DNA from: Agrococcus jejuensis
GTDB lineage: Bacteria > Actinomycetota > Actinomycetes > Actinomycetales > Microbacteriaceae
Assembly (NCBI RefSeq): GCF_007679035.1
Contig: NZ_VEFR01000001.1
Coordinates: 868,001 to 932,000, forward strand
Direction of reading: 5' to 3'
DNA: 64,000 nucleotides
Part shown: one piece after another, positions 41,664 to 52,019 of the stretch
Layout of the letters: the number at the start of each line of letters is the position of its first letter
Position numbering within the stretch: the stretch's first letter is position 1
Notes under the pieces: generated by a model
Databases searched by the model: none
What the model saw: the letters and a program-made list of their open reading frames with translations, nothing else
Told to the model about the DNA's origin: nothing
Program-made: the position numbers and the translations under genes

Positions 41664-43015
41664 GCCTGCGTCTCCTGTCGGGGTGCGACGTCGGCGTCGA
41701 CGACCGCTCGGGTGAGGCGGTAGCCGCGCAACGGCACGAGGGACACGAGCACGACGAGGGCCGGGAGCACGCTGAACGCGACGGCGATGCCCACGAGCAC
41801 GCCCTCGGGCTGCTCCGCGCCGCCGCGGCTCGCGACGTAGCCGGTCGCGGCGAGCACGAGCGAGAGCACGAGGCCGCCGAGCGCGAAGCCCGTCGTCTCC
41901 ATCGCGGTCCACACGCCGCCGATGACGCCCGAGCGGTCGACGCCCGTGCGCCTGCGGTCGTGCGCCATCGCATCCGGCAGCATCGCCATCGGCAGCGACT
42001 GCATGCCGGCGTAGCCGAGGCCGGCGAGCGCGACGGGTGCGTAGACGAGGCCGTCGGGCACGAGCAGCGCAGGCACGAGCAGCACGCCGCCGACGATGAA
42101 CACGATCGACGAGAGCTGGAACGCGAATCGCTTCGACGTGCGTGCCGAGAGCCACTGCCAGCCCGGCGCCGCGACGATCGCGGGCGCGATGAGCGCGACG
42201 AACAGGAACGTGATGGCGTCCTCGTCCTGCAGGATGTACGTCGCGACGTACTGGCCGCCCGCGAGCATGAGGCCCGTCGCGAGCGCCTGCAGGAAGAACG
42301 GCACGACGAGCGCGCGCAGGCTGGGTCCGTGCGCGAGCACGTCCCACGTCTCGCGGTAGATCGCGGCGATGGAGCGGCGCGGCGCGGCGAACGGCGCGTG
42401 GCGCGGTGCGCTCGGCACGGCGACGAGGCAGCCGATCGCGAGCAGCACGGCGCACACGACGCCCATGAGCAGGTAGCCCAGGTGCGCGTCGTCGACGATG
42501 CCGCGCAGCGCGGGACCGCCGCCGCCGAACGCGAGGATCGCGATCGTGAGCACGATGACGCGGGCCGTGAGCAGGCGCGTGCGCTCGTCGTAGTCGTGGG
42601 AGATCGCGGCGGGCAGCGCCATGTACGGCACCTGGAAGACGCTGAACGCGGTCGCGGCCCCGAGGTAGGCGATGCCGACCCACAGCACGGATGCGATGGG
42701 CGGCAGATCCGCGGGCACCGCGAACATGAGCACGAAGAGCACGGGCAGGGCGATGCCGCCGACGAGCATCCATCGCCGGCGCGAGCCCGTGCGGGCGTCG
42801 TCGTCGTCGGAGAGCGCACCGATCACGGGGTCGGCGACGACGTCCCACACGCGCACGACGCCGATCACGAGGCCGGCCCAGAGCGCGGCGATGCCGAGCG
42901 TGTCGGTCATGAAGTAGAGCAGCACGAGCCCGGGGAGCGTGCTGAAGCCCCCCGTGCCGAGCGCTCCCGTGGAGTAGCGCACGACCGTGGAGGTGGGGAT
43001 CCGGTCCTGCGGCAT
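41660..43015 (-). CDS. MFS_2 (GPH-type) transporter
   Basis: A 451-residue, twelve-helix transporter of the glycoside-pentoside-hexuronide/MFS_2 group. Diagnostic segments are VVRVWDVVADPVIGALSDDDDARTGSRRRWMLVGG in the first half and MLPDAMAHDRRRTGVDRSGVIGGVWTAMETTGFALGG in the second. Bacterial members import sugars with Na+ or H+; animal MFSD2 proteins of the same family carry lysolipids. Coupled by ATGA to a decarboxylase resembling sphingosine-phosphate lyase. The ATG at 43015 fits a leaderless promoter. Confidence 0.87.
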   Translation of the reverse strand: MPQDRIPTSTVVRYSTGALGTGGFSTLPGLVLLYFMTDTLGIAALWAGLVIGVVRVWDVVADPVIGALSDDDDARTGSRRRWMLVGGIALPVLFVLMFAVPADLPPIASVLWVGIAYLGAATAFSVFQVPYMALPAAISHDYDERTRLLTARVIVLTIAILAFGGGGPALRGIVDDAHLGYLLMGVVCAVLLAIGCLVAVPSAPRHAPFAAPRRSIAAIYRETWDVLAHGPSLRALVVPFFLQALATGLMLAGGQYVATYILQDEDAITFLFVALIAPAIVAAPGWQWLSARTSKRFAFQLSSIVFIVGGVLLVPALLVPDGLVYAPVALAGLGYAGMQSLPMAMLPDAMAHDRRRTGVDRSGVIGGVWTAMETTGFALGGLVLSLVLAATGYVASRGGAEQPEGVLVGIAVAFSVLPALVVLVSLVPLRGYRLTRAVVDADVAPRQETQA

Positions 43016-43022
43016 GGAGGTG

Positions 43023-43028
43023 ACTCTA
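43023..43028 (-). promoter_or_regulatory. Leaderless -10 box (TAGAGT) of the MFS/decarboxylase operon
   Basis: TAGAGT on the minus strand ends seven bases before the ATG at 43015. Confidence 0.5.
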
Positions 43029-43098
43029 CGGCAAAAGGTGAGACATCGTCACGACATCGAGTCGCTGTGGACGATCCGTGATGCGCGGGGCGCCCCGG

Positions 43099-43482
43099 TC
43101 AGGTCGCCTCGGCGTCGTACGGCGCCCCGTCGAGCAGCGGATCGCGCGGCGCCGCGCGCCTCCGCGCGCGGCCCGCCGCAGCGGTCGCCGCGACCGTGCT
43201 CGCCGCCGCCGCAGCCTTCGGCGCGTCGTCCTGCAGCGCCTCGCGCACGATGCGTCGCGGGTCGTACTGCCGCGGGTCGAGCTTGCGCCAGTCGACCTCG
43301 TCGAACTCCGGCCCCATCTCCTCGCGCATGCGGTCCTTCGCGCCGTTCGCGAGGTCGCGCACGCTGCGCACGAGGCCCGCGAGGCGCTCGGCCGCGGCCG
43401 GCAGGCGCTCGGGACCGAGGATGATCGCCGCGATGACGCCGATGACGATGAGCTTGTCGAGGGTCAACCCGAGGAACGTCAC
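43099..43482 (-). CDS. tatB: Sec-independent protein translocase subunit TatB
   Basis: A 127-residue TatB-type protein: one N-terminal membrane helix (IVIGVIAAIILGPERLP, with the Glu-Arg-Leu-Pro hinge), an amphipathic helix (AAAERLAGLVRSVRDLANGAKDRMREE) and a charged, Ala-rich tail. TatB works with TatA and TatC, encoded elsewhere, to export folded proteins. The GTG at 43482 follows an AGGAGAGG site. In mycobacteria tatB lies in the same wider neighbourhood, near mrp and an O-methyltransferase gene. Confidence 0.88.
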   Translation of the reverse strand: MTFLGLTLDKLIVIGVIAAIILGPERLPAAAERLAGLVRSVRDLANGAKDRMREEMGPEFDEVDWRKLDPRQYDPRRIVREALQDDAPKAAAAASTVAATAAAGRARRRAAPRDPLLDGAPYDAEAT

Positions 43483-43591
43483 GAACCTCTCCTCTCGACG
43501 GGCCTCCAGCGTACCTGCGCCCGCGGGGTGCGCGGCGCGGCGCGACGCCCGGCGTCATGCGCGCGGCTAGCCTCGGACCCGGAGGGCCCAC

Positions 43592-44224
43592 GTGGAGACT
43601 GCACTGACGTCGAAGTACATCGACGAGCTCGCGATCGAGGACGCGATCGTCGCCGGCGCGCGCGACGCCGCCGACGAGCTCGGCGTGACGTGCGTGGCCC
43701 CCTCGGTCGGTGCGCTGCTCGCGCTCACCACCGCGACGCTCGGCGCATCCGCGATCCTCGAGATCGGCACGGGCACGGGCGTGAGCGGGCTCTGGCTGCT
43801 CGCGGGCGCCCCCGCCGCGACCCTCACGTCGATCGACACCGAGCTCGACCACCACCAGCACGCGCGCGCCGCCTTCACGCGCGCCGGCTACGCGCAGGCG
43901 AAGGTGCGCCTCATCACCGGCTCGGCGAACGAGATCCTGCCGCGCATGAACGAGGCCAGCTACGACGTCGTGCTCGTCGACGCCGATCCCGCCGACCGCA
44001 TCGAGCACGTCGAGCACGCCCTGCGCCTCGTGCGCGTCGGCGGCACGGTGCTCGTCGCCCATGCCCTGCTCGGTGGCCGCGTCGCCGACCCCGCCCAGCG
44101 CGGCGACGTCGTCGCCGACGCTCGCGCGCTGCTCAAGGAGCTCAGCCAGTCCGACGCCGTCGCGATGGCCGTCAGCCCTGCGAGCGACGGCCTGCTGCAC
44201 GTCACGCGGTTGCCCGAGCCGTAG
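43592..44224 (+). CDS. SAM-dependent O-methyltransferase (Rv1220c-like)
   Basis: A 210-residue methyltransferase of the O-methyltransferase family 3 (catechol/caffeoyl type). The SAM-binding motif is ILEIGTGTGVSGLWLL, with the acidic ribose-binding residue in LTSIDTELDHHQHARAAF, and VVLVDADPADRIEHVEHAL carries the metal-binding Asp region. It matches Rv1220c in type and neighbourhood. The substrate is unknown. The GTG at 43592 follows a GGAGGG site; a TAGCCT box at 43568-43573 is the probable -10 element, giving a short leader. Confidence 0.88.
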   Translation: METALTSKYIDELAIEDAIVAGARDAADELGVTCVAPSVGALLALTTATLGASAILEIGTGTGVSGLWLLAGAPAATLTSIDTELDHHQHARAAFTRAGYAQAKVRLITGSANEILPRMNEASYDVVLVDADPADRIEHVEHALRLVRVGGTVLVAHALLGGRVADPAQRGDVVADARALLKELSQSDAVAMAVSPASDGLLHVTRLPEP

Positions 44225-44260
44225 GCGGCGTGCGGCCGTGCCGCACCCTGGACGAACGAC

Positions 44261-44288
44261 GAAGGGCGGGCCCGCAGGCCCGCCCTTC
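44261..44288. terminator. Bidirectional hairpin between two convergent genes
   Basis: A perfect 12-bp stem, GAAGGGCGGGCC with its complement, closes on the loop CGCA. It lies between the converging methyltransferase and DUF3117 genes and could stop both transcripts. Confidence 0.85.
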
Positions 44289-44303
44289 CTCGCGTTCGAC
44301 GCG

Positions 44304-44477
44304 TCACGCCGAGACGACGACTCCGCTCAGCGCAGCGTGCAGCTCCGCCGCCTCGGCATCGTTCACGGACACGACCAGTCGACCGCCGCCCTCGAGGGGG
44401 ACGCGCACGACGATGAGCCGTCCCTCCCTCACTGCCTCCAGCGGACCGTCACCAGTGCGAGGCTTCATCGCAGCCAT
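44304..44477 (-). CDS. DUF3117 small protein
   Basis: A 57-residue protein of the DUF3117 family (Rv1211-like), nearly universal in actinobacteria and of unknown function. The family opening MAAMKPRTGDGPLEAVREGR is exact in form, followed by IVVRVPLEGGGRLVVSVNDAEAAELHAAL. The ATG at 44477 is preferred over the longer frame to 44501. A palindrome AGGGG-TT-CCCCT (44479-44490) sits directly in front of the start and includes part of the ribosome-binding run, so it might influence translation. Confidence 0.92.
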   Translation of the reverse strand: MAAMKPRTGDGPLEAVREGRLIVVRVPLEGGGRLVVSVNDAEAAELHAALSGVVVSA

Positions 44478-44601
44478 CAGGGGTTCCCCTCTCGTTCCCA
44501 AGATCCCCAGTATCCCATGTCCCGAGGAACGGACCCTGGGTTCGCAACATGATCGTCACGGAATCGATGGCGGACCGTGACCAGCGAGGCCCCCGACGGA
44601 C

Positions 44602-45822
44602 CTACGGGATCGTCCAGTCGACCCCCATGAGCCACCAGCACGCCCACAGCCACGCCACCTGCCCGGCGACGCCGAGGGCGAGCGCCAGCGGTCGCCACCA
44701 GCGCCCGGGCAGCACCGCGATCACCGCGACGAGGGCGAAGGCCGGCAGCAGGATGCGGAACGTCGACGACTGCGGGAACCACACCGCGAGCAGGTAGAGC
44801 AGGTACGCGATCGTCCACGCCCATGCCTCGAGGCCCATCGCCTCCCGGCTCGCGCGACGCGCGAGCACCCAGACGAGCCCGCCGACGACGAGCACGAGCA
44901 GCCCGAGGCCGACGCCGCCGAGCCACCACTGCGCGCCCGCGACCCAGCCCGTGCCGGGCACGAGCTGCATCCGGCCGACGTACGGCGCGCGCCAGCCGAG
45001 CTCGGTCGCGACGTACGCGCCGGGCTCGCCGGTGCGGATCGCGGCATACGCCGGCCACGCCAGCCCCCACGCGAGCGCCCACGCCGCCGTCGCGACGAGG
45101 ATGCGCAGGTCGCGCGCCGACCACGCCGGCCGATCGCGCCACCAGGCCCACGCGACGACGATGCCGAGCGCGAGCGCGAACGCGAGGCCCGACGGCCGCG
45201 TGAGGGCCATGAGGGGCACGAGCGCCGCGAGCATCCCCCACCGTCGGCGTCGCAGCGCGAGCAGGGCGCCCGCGAGCAGCGCGAGATGCAGCGACTCGGC
45301 GTACCCGACCTGGAGCAGCGGCGAGAGGGGCCCGAGCAGCACGAGCGCGAGCGCGAAGGACGCGTGCTGCGGGATCGTCTCGCGCAGCAGTCGGTACGCG
45401 AGCACCGCGAGGACCGCCGACGCGACCCATGCGATGGCGAGCGCCGCCGTCTGCCAGTCGAGCCCGACGCGCACGAGCGCGCGCACGAGCATCGGGTACA
45501 CGGGCATGAACGCCCACGCGTTGTCGTCGATCGCGCCCGACGCGTCCCGGGGCAGCGCGTCGGGGTAGCCGTGCGTGGCGACGTGCTCGTACCAGCGCGC
45601 ATCCCACATCGTCGAGAAGTCGACGAGGGAGGGTGCGGCGTCAGTGTAGACGTTCGCGGGCTGGGCGGCGGCGAACCCGACGAGCAGCGCCGTCGACACG
45701 ACGCGGCTCGCCGCCCAGATCGCCAGCGCGCGCCCCCACCACGGCAGGCGCGCCCATAGGGCGCGCGCGGTGCGGCTCCGTCGCGCGGTGCGACCGGCCG
45801 TCACGGCGCGCCCCGGGGCCAC
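44602..45822 (-). CDS. Polytopic GT-C-type (PIG-V-like) mannosyltransferase
   Basis: A 406-residue membrane protein with roughly ten membrane segments and the layout of PIG-V/GT-C glycosyltransferases: an early external loop with a [15 protein letters not shown] segment (the acidic residue is the likely catalytic base), then [13 protein letters not shown] and [14 protein letters not shown]. It would move a sugar from a polyprenyl donor on the outer membrane face; in actinobacteria such enzymes mannosylate lipids or proteins. The start is uncertain: the GTG at 45822 is seven bases after the dapE stop, and the GTG at 45804 is also possible. Confidence 0.8.
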   Translation of the reverse strand: MAPGRAVTAGRTARRSRTARALWARLPWWGRALAIWAASRVVSTALLVGFAAAQPANVYTDAAPSLVDFSTMWDARWYEHVATHGYPDALPRDASGAIDDNAWAFMPVYPMLVRALVRVGLDWQTAALAIAWVASAVLAVLAYRLLRETIPQHASFALALVLLGPLSPLLQVGYAESLHLALLAGALLALRRRRWGMLAALVPLMALTRPSGLAFALALGIVVAWAWWRDRPAWSARDLRILVATAAWALAWGLAWPAYAAIRTGEPGAYVATELGWRAPYVGRMQLVPGTGWVAGAQWWLGGVGLGLLVLVVGGLVWVLARRASREAMGLEAWAWTIAYLLYLLAVWFPQSSTFRILLPAFALVAVIAVLPGRWWRPLALALGVAGQVAWLWACWWLMGVDWTIP

Positions 45823-45829
45823 GAGTCGC

Positions 45830-46918
45830 TCAGCCGGTGGCGCCCGTGAGCCACGCCCGCAGGCCGCGCTCGACGTCGACGATCTGCTGCAGCTCGACGC
45901 GCTCGTCGTCGGCGTGCGCCTTGAGCGGGTCGCCGGGGCCGTAGTTCACGGCGGGGATGCCGAGGCTCCAGAAGCGCGCGACGTCGGTCCAGCCGTACTT
46001 GGGTCGCGGCTCGACACCCACGGCCTCCACGAACTCCCTCGCGAGCGCGGCGTCGAGGCCGGGGCGGGCGCCCTCGGCGGAGTCGAGCACCTCGACGTCG
46101 AAGCCCTCGAAGAGCTCGGTGACGTGCTCGACCGCCTCCGCGACGGTGCGCGACGGCGCGAAGCGGTAGTTCACGTGCACGCGGCACTCGTCGGGGATGA
46201 CGTTGCCGGCGACGCCGCCGGCGATGCCCACGGCGTTGAGGCCCTCGCGGTAGACGAGGCCGTCGACGTCGACATCGCGCGCCCGGTAGTCCTGCAGCAC
46301 CTGCAGCACCTGCGCGGCGTCGTGGATGGCGTTGTGGCCCACCCACGACCGGGCCGAGTGCGCACGCACGCCGCGGGTGCGCACCTCGACGCGCAGGTTG
46401 CCGTTGCAGCCGCCCTCGATGTGCCCGTTCGACGGCTCGCCCAGGATCGCGAAGTCGCCCTGCATGAGGTCGGGGCGCTCTGCGGCGAGGCGGCGCAGGC
46501 CGTTCTGGTCCTCCCCCACCTCCTCGTGGTCGTACCAGATCCACGTCACGTCGAGCGCGGGCTCCGCGAGCTGCGCCGCCAGCAGCAGCTGCACGGCGAC
46601 GCCCGACTTCATGTCGACGGCGCCGCGGCCCCACAGGTACTCGACGGCGCCGAGCGTCTCGAACCGCGACGGCACGTTGTCGTTGATCGGCACGGTGTCG
46701 ATGTGGCCCGCGATGACGACGCGGCGATCGCGCCCGAGCTCGGTGCGGGCGACGACCGTGTCGCCCACGCGCGTGACGTGCAGGTGCGGCACGTCGCGCA
46801 TCGCCGCCTCGATCGCATCGGCGAGCGGTCCCTCGTCGTCGGAGACGGAGGGGATGTCGAGCAGCTGCCGTGTGAGATCCACGGCGGATGCGGAGAGGTC
46901 GAGCGTCAGGGCAGCCAT
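45830..46918 (-). CDS. dapE: Succinyl-diaminopimelate desuccinylase
   Basis: A 362-residue M20-family metallohydrolase that removes succinate from N-succinyl-LL-diaminopimelate, giving LL-DAP for lysine and peptidoglycan. Metal ligands are visible: His72 and Asp74 (GHIDTVP), the bridging Asp102 ([10 protein letters not shown]), the catalytic Glu pair at 132-133 (DHEEVG) and a late His (KAHADDE). The DapE-type segment [21 protein letters not shown] supports the assignment over other M20 enzymes, as do dapD opposite and dapC nearby. The ATG at 46918 is fixed by its leaderless promoter. Confidence 0.93.
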   Translation of the reverse strand: MAALTLDLSASAVDLTRQLLDIPSVSDDEGPLADAIEAAMRDVPHLHVTRVGDTVVARTELGRDRRVVIAGHIDTVPINDNVPSRFETLGAVEYLWGRGAVDMKSGVAVQLLLAAQLAEPALDVTWIWYDHEEVGEDQNGLRRLAAERPDLMQGDFAILGEPSNGHIEGGCNGNLRVEVRTRGVRAHSARSWVGHNAIHDAAQVLQVLQDYRARDVDVDGLVYREGLNAVGIAGGVAGNVIPDECRVHVNYRFAPSRTVAEAVEHVTELFEGFDVEVLDSAEGARPGLDAALAREFVEAVGVEPRPKYGWTDVARFWSLGIPAVNYGPGDPLKAHADDERVELQQIVDVERGLRAWLTGATG

Positions 46919-46923
46919 GGCTC

Positions 46924-46937
46924 CCAGCCTAGGCTGG
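46924..46937. promoter_or_regulatory. Shared palindromic promoter of dapE and dapD
   Basis: The perfect 14-bp palindrome CCAGCCTAGGCTGG lies in the middle of a 24-base gap. It provides TAGGCT on the plus strand (46930-46935, seven bases before the dapD ATG) and TAGGCT on the minus strand (46926-46931, seven bases before the dapE ATG). The two -10 boxes overlap by their TA, so RNA polymerase could serve only one gene at a time and both transcripts would be leaderless. Confidence 0.65.
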
Positions 46938-46942
46938 AGGGC

Positions 46943-47881
46943 ATGACCCGCCTCGCCCACGGCCATGCCCTCGCGACGTTCGCCGGCGACCAGCTGCTCG
47001 ACGCCTGGTTCCCCGCACCCGCCCTCGGAGCAGCCCCCGAGGGGGACGCCCGCTGGCTCGCAGCGCGCACGCTCGACGAGCACGCGGGCCCCGTCGCCGA
47101 GCTCGGCGTCGAGCGTCGCGTCGTCACGTGCGAGATCGACCTCGATGCCGCCCCCGCCGACGCGCTCGACGTGCACCTGCGCCTCCACCTGCTGAGCCAC
47201 CGTCTGGTGCAGCCGAACACGATCGTGCTCGACGGCGTCTTCGGCCTGCTGCCCGTCGTGGCGTGGACGACGCACGGCCCCACGACGCCCGAGCACGCCC
47301 GCGCCAACGTGCCCGCGCTGCGCGCCGCCGGCGTGCAGGTGCAGCTGATCGACCGCTTCCCCCGCATGACCGACTACGTGCTGCCCGAGGGCGTGCGCAT
47401 CGGCGACGCGTCGCGCGTGCGGCTCGGCGCCCACCTCGCGCCGGGCACCGTCGTGATGCACGAGGGCTTCGTGAACTACAACGCCGGCACGCTCGGCACG
47501 TCGATGGTCGAGGGACGCATCTCGCAGGGGGTCGTCGTGGGCGACGGCTCCGACGTCGGCGGCGGCGCATCCATCATGGGCACCCTCTCGGGCGGCGGCA
47601 CGGAGCGCGTGACGATCGGCGAGCGCGTGCTGCTCGGTGCGAACGCGGGCGTCGGCATCTCGATCGGCGACGACTCGATCGTCGAGGCCGGCCTCTACGT
47701 GACGGCGGGCACGAAGGTCACCGTGCTGGGCACGGGCCCGGATGGCGCCGACGAGCAGGTGAAGGCGGCGCAGCTCTCGGGCGTGCCCGGTCTGCTCTTC
47801 CGCCGCAACTCCGTGACGGGCGCCGTCGAGGTGCTGCCGCGCTCGGGTGCGGGCGTCGCGCTGAACGCCGCGCTGCACTAG
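46943..47881 (+). CDS. dapD: Tetrahydrodipicolinate N-succinyltransferase
   Basis: A 312-residue left-handed beta-helix succinyltransferase of the actinobacterial DapD group, which adds succinate to tetrahydrodipicolinate. The N-terminal domain is followed by hexapeptide repeats from about residue 150 ([60 protein letters not shown]) and the conserved [14 protein letters not shown] and SMVEGRIS segments. Length matches mycobacterial DapD. It faces dapE from a shared promoter, so two steps of one pathway are regulated from one point. Confidence 0.94.
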   Translation: MTRLAHGHALATFAGDQLLDAWFPAPALGAAPEGDARWLAARTLDEHAGPVAELGVERRVVTCEIDLDAAPADALDVHLRLHLLSHRLVQPNTIVLDGVFGLLPVVAWTTHGPTTPEHARANVPALRAAGVQVQLIDRFPRMTDYVLPEGVRIGDASRVRLGAHLAPGTVVMHEGFVNYNAGTLGTSMVEGRISQGVVVGDGSDVGGGASIMGTLSGGGTERVTIGERVLLGANAGVGISIGDDSIVEAGLYVTAGTKVTVLGTGPDGADEQVKAAQLSGVPGLLFRRNSVTGAVEVLPRSGAGVALNAALH

Positions 47882-47954
47882 GGCCGCCCTCCCCCGCACG
47901 GCGTCCCCCTGGCGACGGATGACTCGTCCAGGGTGTCGCTGATGGGATGGATGC

Positions 47955-48697
<743 letters not shown>

Positions 48698-48716
<19 letters not shown>

Positions 48717-50278
48717 GCCTCCGGCTCAAGCAGCTGGGGCGGTCGCTGACCCGCAGCCCCTGGCACATCGTCGGACTCGTCTTCGGCGTCCTCGGCGCCC
48801 TGTCGATCCTCGCGCTCGTCGCCGTCGCCGCCATCGGGCTGCGCGTCGGCGCACCGCAGGCCGTGCCCCTCGTGCTCGTGCTCGTCACGAGCGTGCTCGT
48901 CGTCGGCTGGGTCGTCGGCGCCATCCTCACGAGCGCCGACGAGTCGCTCGCACCCGAGCGCTTCGCGCTGCTGCCCGTCCGCGCCCGGCAGCTGCTGCCC
49001 GGGCTCGCCCTCGCGCAGCTGCTCGGCATCGGCGGCATCGCCACGGCGCTCTCGCTCGCGCTGCTCCTCATCGCCTGGAGCACGTCGGTCGCGACGCTCG
49101 TCGCCGCGATCGCCATGCTGCCCGTCGCGCTGCTCACGTGCATGCTCGCCGCACGCGTCGTCGCCGGGCTGCTCGCCCGCACGCTCGCATCGCGTCGCTC
49201 GCGCGACGTCACGGCGGTCGTGCTCATGCTGCTGCTCATCTCGTCGGGCCTCATCCTCAACCTCGGCGTGCAGGCCGTCGCGTCGTCCGCATCGCTGCAG
49301 GGCGTGCTCGAGTCGGTCTCGGGCGTGCTGGCGTGGACGCCGATCGGCGCGACCGCGGGCGTGCCGGCCGCGGTCGCAGGCGGCGACTGGCTCGCGGCGG
49401 GCATCCGCCTCGTCGTGGCGCTCGGCACCGTCGCACTGCTGTGGTGGGCGTGGGGGGCGCAGCTCTCCGCGCGCCTCGTCGCGCCCGTGCAGGCATCGGG
49501 CGGCGGGCGCGTGCACTCCGGTGGGCTCGTCGACCGCATCCTGCCCGCGAGCCCCGTCGGCGCGATCGCCGCGCGCGGCCTGCGGTTCCAGCGCCGCGAC
49601 CCGCGGCATCTGCTCAACGCGATCGCGACGCTCGTGCTGCCGCTCATCCTCGTCGGCACGCAGCTCGCCTCCGGAGGACTCGCGCCCGGGCTCGCGCTGT
49701 TCCTCCCGCTGATCATGGCGCTCATGGTGCTGCAGATCGCGCAGCTCTCGCTCGCCTACGACAAGGACGCGCTGGCGCTCCACGTGCTCACGGGCGTCTC
49801 CGGTCGTGCCGACCGGGCGGGGCGCCTGCTGGGCGTCGGCATCGTCATCGCCCCCATGGTCGTGCTGGCGAGCGTGCTCGTCGCCGCGTTCACCGACGGC
49901 TGGGCGCTGCTGCCCGCCGGTCTCGGCGCGGCGCTCGGCACGTCGCTCGTCGCGGCGGGCACCGGCATCGCCGTGGGCGCGTTCCTGCCCGGCCGCGCAC
50001 CCTCGCCGGAGCAGGGGCCCTTCGGTCGCGGGTCGTCGGGCGGCGCGCAGTCGCTCGCCGCGCTCGCCATCATGGCCCCCATCGTGCTCGTCGCCTCCGC
50101 TCCCGCCATCGCCCTCGCGATCGCGGCGGTCGTGTGGATGCCGTGGCTCGGCTGGGTCGCGCTGCCCGTCGGCCTCGCGGTGGGCGCGCTCGCCGTCTGG
50201 CTCGGCATCCGCATCGGCGGCGATCGCCTCGACCGCGCATGGCCGGAGGTGCTCGCGGCGATCTCGAGCGACGACTGA
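48698..50278 (+). CDS. ABC-2-type exporter permease
   Basis: A 526-residue permease with about twelve membrane segments in two halves, joined by a cytosolic stretch around residues 260-310 (GGGRVHSGGLVDRILPASPVGAIAARGLRFQRRDPRHLLN). The N-terminus is VAALLVGLRLKQLGRSLTRSPWHIVGLVFGV. The GTG at 48698 follows a GAGAGGGG site inside the ATPase gene, so the pair is translationally coupled. I cannot name the cargo. Confidence 0.85.
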
Positions 50279-50290
50279 GCCCGGCGCGCC

Positions 50291-51244
50291 TCAGCGGGCG
50301 GCGTCGGCCCAGCGCAGCACGCGCAGGGCGCGCAGCGTGGTCCAGCGGCTCGGCTCGCCGAACGGCGCGTCGAGCCGCAGCGTCTCGGCGCCGGGATCGT
50401 CGTCCTCGGCGAGCCACCGCCCATCGTCCTGCCGCTTCGCGCGCACGACGTCGATCGCCTCGGCCATGCGCGGCTCGGGGGCCATGCCCGCGAGCCGGAG
50501 GTGGTCGAGCGCGCGCAGCACGTCGTAGCGGAAGCGCGGGGGGAACGGGAAGCGCAGGTAGCGCTCGTCGACGATCTCGCCGGAGCGCAGCCCGCGCATG
50601 AGCGAGCGCTCGAGCAGGTACTCGACGCCGCGCGCACGCATGTCGGCGGAGGAGACGCCCGTGCGCTGCTCATGCTCGAGGAGCCCCTCGAGCACCGAGA
50701 GCGTGCTCGCGAACGACGAGCGCGACGAGCCCTCGTCCTCGAGGCGGAAGCAGTTCCAGCCGCCGTCGGGCTGCTGATCCTCGGCGCAGTAGGCGACGAT
50801 CGCCGACACGTCGGCGCCGAAGCGCGCGCCGGCGCGGATCGTGCGGCCGTTGATGCACGAGTCGACCTCGCCCTGCCAGAACGGCCCGTCGTGGTACTCC
50901 CAGCGACCGTTCGCGGCGATGAGCGCCACGGTCTCGGCCATGATCGGCGCGTCGGCGGGCATGCCGACGTCGCACAGCGACTCGAGCACCCACGACGTCG
51001 CCGTCCACGGCTGCGGCGCGCCATCGTCCCACGACCAGCCCTTCGGCGCCCACGCACCGCCCGCCCAGAGCCCGTCGTCGCCGCGGGCGGCGAGCAGCGC
51101 GGCCCCCACGCCCTCGTGCTCGACCCGTGCGCGCTCGGCCGCGACCTCGTCGGCAGGGGCGTCGAGGAGGTCCTGGAGCACCTGCCAGCGGATGGCCGGG
51201 TCCGCGTCGAGGAGCCAGTCGGTCACGCGCGCGTCCATGTCCAT
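50291..51244 (-). CDS. Squalene-cyclase-like alpha/alpha-barrel protein
   Basis: A 317-residue protein built of helical repeats of the terpenoid cyclase/prenyltransferase type. Repeat-like pieces include DGLWAGGAWAPKGWSWDDG, PDGGWNCFRLEDEGSSRSSFASTLSVLEGLLE and DDGRWLAEDDD. No DxDD cyclase acid motif is visible, so it is probably not a true squalene cyclase; related proteins are of unknown function in many actinobacteria. The ATG at 51244 is supported by a TACCCT -10 box six bases upstream. Divergent from the S51 peptidase-like gene. Confidence 0.78.
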   Translation of the reverse strand: MDMDARVTDWLLDADPAIRWQVLQDLLDAPADEVAAERARVEHEGVGAALLAARGDDGLWAGGAWAPKGWSWDDGAPQPWTATSWVLESLCDVGMPADAPIMAETVALIAANGRWEYHDGPFWQGEVDSCINGRTIRAGARFGADVSAIVAYCAEDQQPDGGWNCFRLEDEGSSRSSFASTLSVLEGLLEHEQRTGVSSADMRARGVEYLLERSLMRGLRSGEIVDERYLRFPFPPRFRYDVLRALDHLRLAGMAPEPRMAEAIDVVRAKRQDDGRWLAEDDDPGAETLRLDAPFGEPSRWTTLRALRVLRWADAAR

Positions 51245-51250
51245 GCCCGA

Positions 51251-51256
51251 AGGGTA
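51251..51256 (-). promoter_or_regulatory. Leaderless -10 box (TACCCT) for the gene starting at 51244
   Basis: TACCCT on the minus strand ends six bases before the ATG at 51244, choosing it over the second ATG at 51238. Confidence 0.5.
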
Positions 51257-51292
51257 CGACGCCCCACCGACGACGCCGACGGCGGTGCCCGA

Positions 51293-51298
51293 TAGCGT
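51293..51298 (+). promoter_or_regulatory. Leaderless -10 box (TAGCGT) for the S51 gene
   Basis: TAGCGT ends seven bases before the ATG at 51306. Confidence 0.5.
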
Positions 51299-51305
51299 GC
51301 CGGGC

Positions 51306-51971
51306 ATGCGGTTCCTCCTCACCTCCGGCGGCGTCACGACCCCGAGCATCCACGACGCGCTCGAGCGGCTGCTCCCCCGACCGATCGCCGAGTGCTCGGC
51401 CCTCGTCATCCCCACCGCGGGCCACTGGTTCGATGCGAGCATCGCGGCGAACCTGCTGACGGATGCGCGCGGCGGGCGCATGACGACGCTCGGCTGGCGG
51501 TCGATCGGCGTGCTCGAGCTCACGGCGCTGCCGACGATCCCCGAGGACGCGTGGCTCCCGCGGCTGCGCGAGACCGACGTGCTGCTCGTCGGCGGCGGCG
51601 ACCCGACCTACCTCGCGGGATGGATGCGCCGCTCGGGGTTCGCCGCCGCCCTGCCGAGCCTCGGCGACGCCGTCGTCTACGTGGGCCTCTCCGCCGGCAG
51701 CCAGGCGGTGGGCGCGAGCCTGGGCTCGGCGTACAACGACCGGGATCTCGACCCAGCGGGACCCGAGGCTCCGCTGGGCCTCGTCGACCTCGCGGTGTAC
51801 CCGCACCTCGAGGACCCCGACATGGACGACACCCGCATCGACGCGATCCGCGCCTGGGCGCAGCACGTGCCGTGCGACGCCTACGCGATCGACGACGCGA
51901 CCGCGGTCGTCGTGGCCGACGGCGCCGTGGAGGTCGTGTCGGAGGGGCGCTGGGAGCGCATCCCCGCCTGA
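51306..51971 (+). CDS. Peptidase S51 / dipeptidase E-like protein
   Basis: A 221-residue protein of the class I glutamine-amidotransferase-like fold in the S51 branch. The strand VLLVGGGDPTYLAGWMRRSG, the nucleophile elbow VYVGLSAGSQAVG with the catalytic Ser, and the YPHLEDPD segment with the probable His match dipeptidase E and cyanophycinase relatives. It should cleave Asp-Xaa or similar small peptides in the cytoplasm. Single-gene unit between convergent and divergent neighbours. Confidence 0.85.
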   Translation: MRFLLTSGGVTTPSIHDALERLLPRPIAECSALVIPTAGHWFDASIAANLLTDARGGRMTTLGWRSIGVLELTALPTIPEDAWLPRLRETDVLLVGGGDPTYLAGWMRRSGFAAALPSLGDAVVYVGLSAGSQAVGASLGSAYNDRDLDPAGPEAPLGLVDLAVYPHLEDPDMDDTRIDAIRAWAQHVPCDAYAIDDATAVVVADGAVEVVSEGRWERIPA

Positions 51972-52019
51972 CGCGCCGGGAACGCCTGTCGCCGGGCGAC
52001 CTGACGCGTCGGGCGTGCC

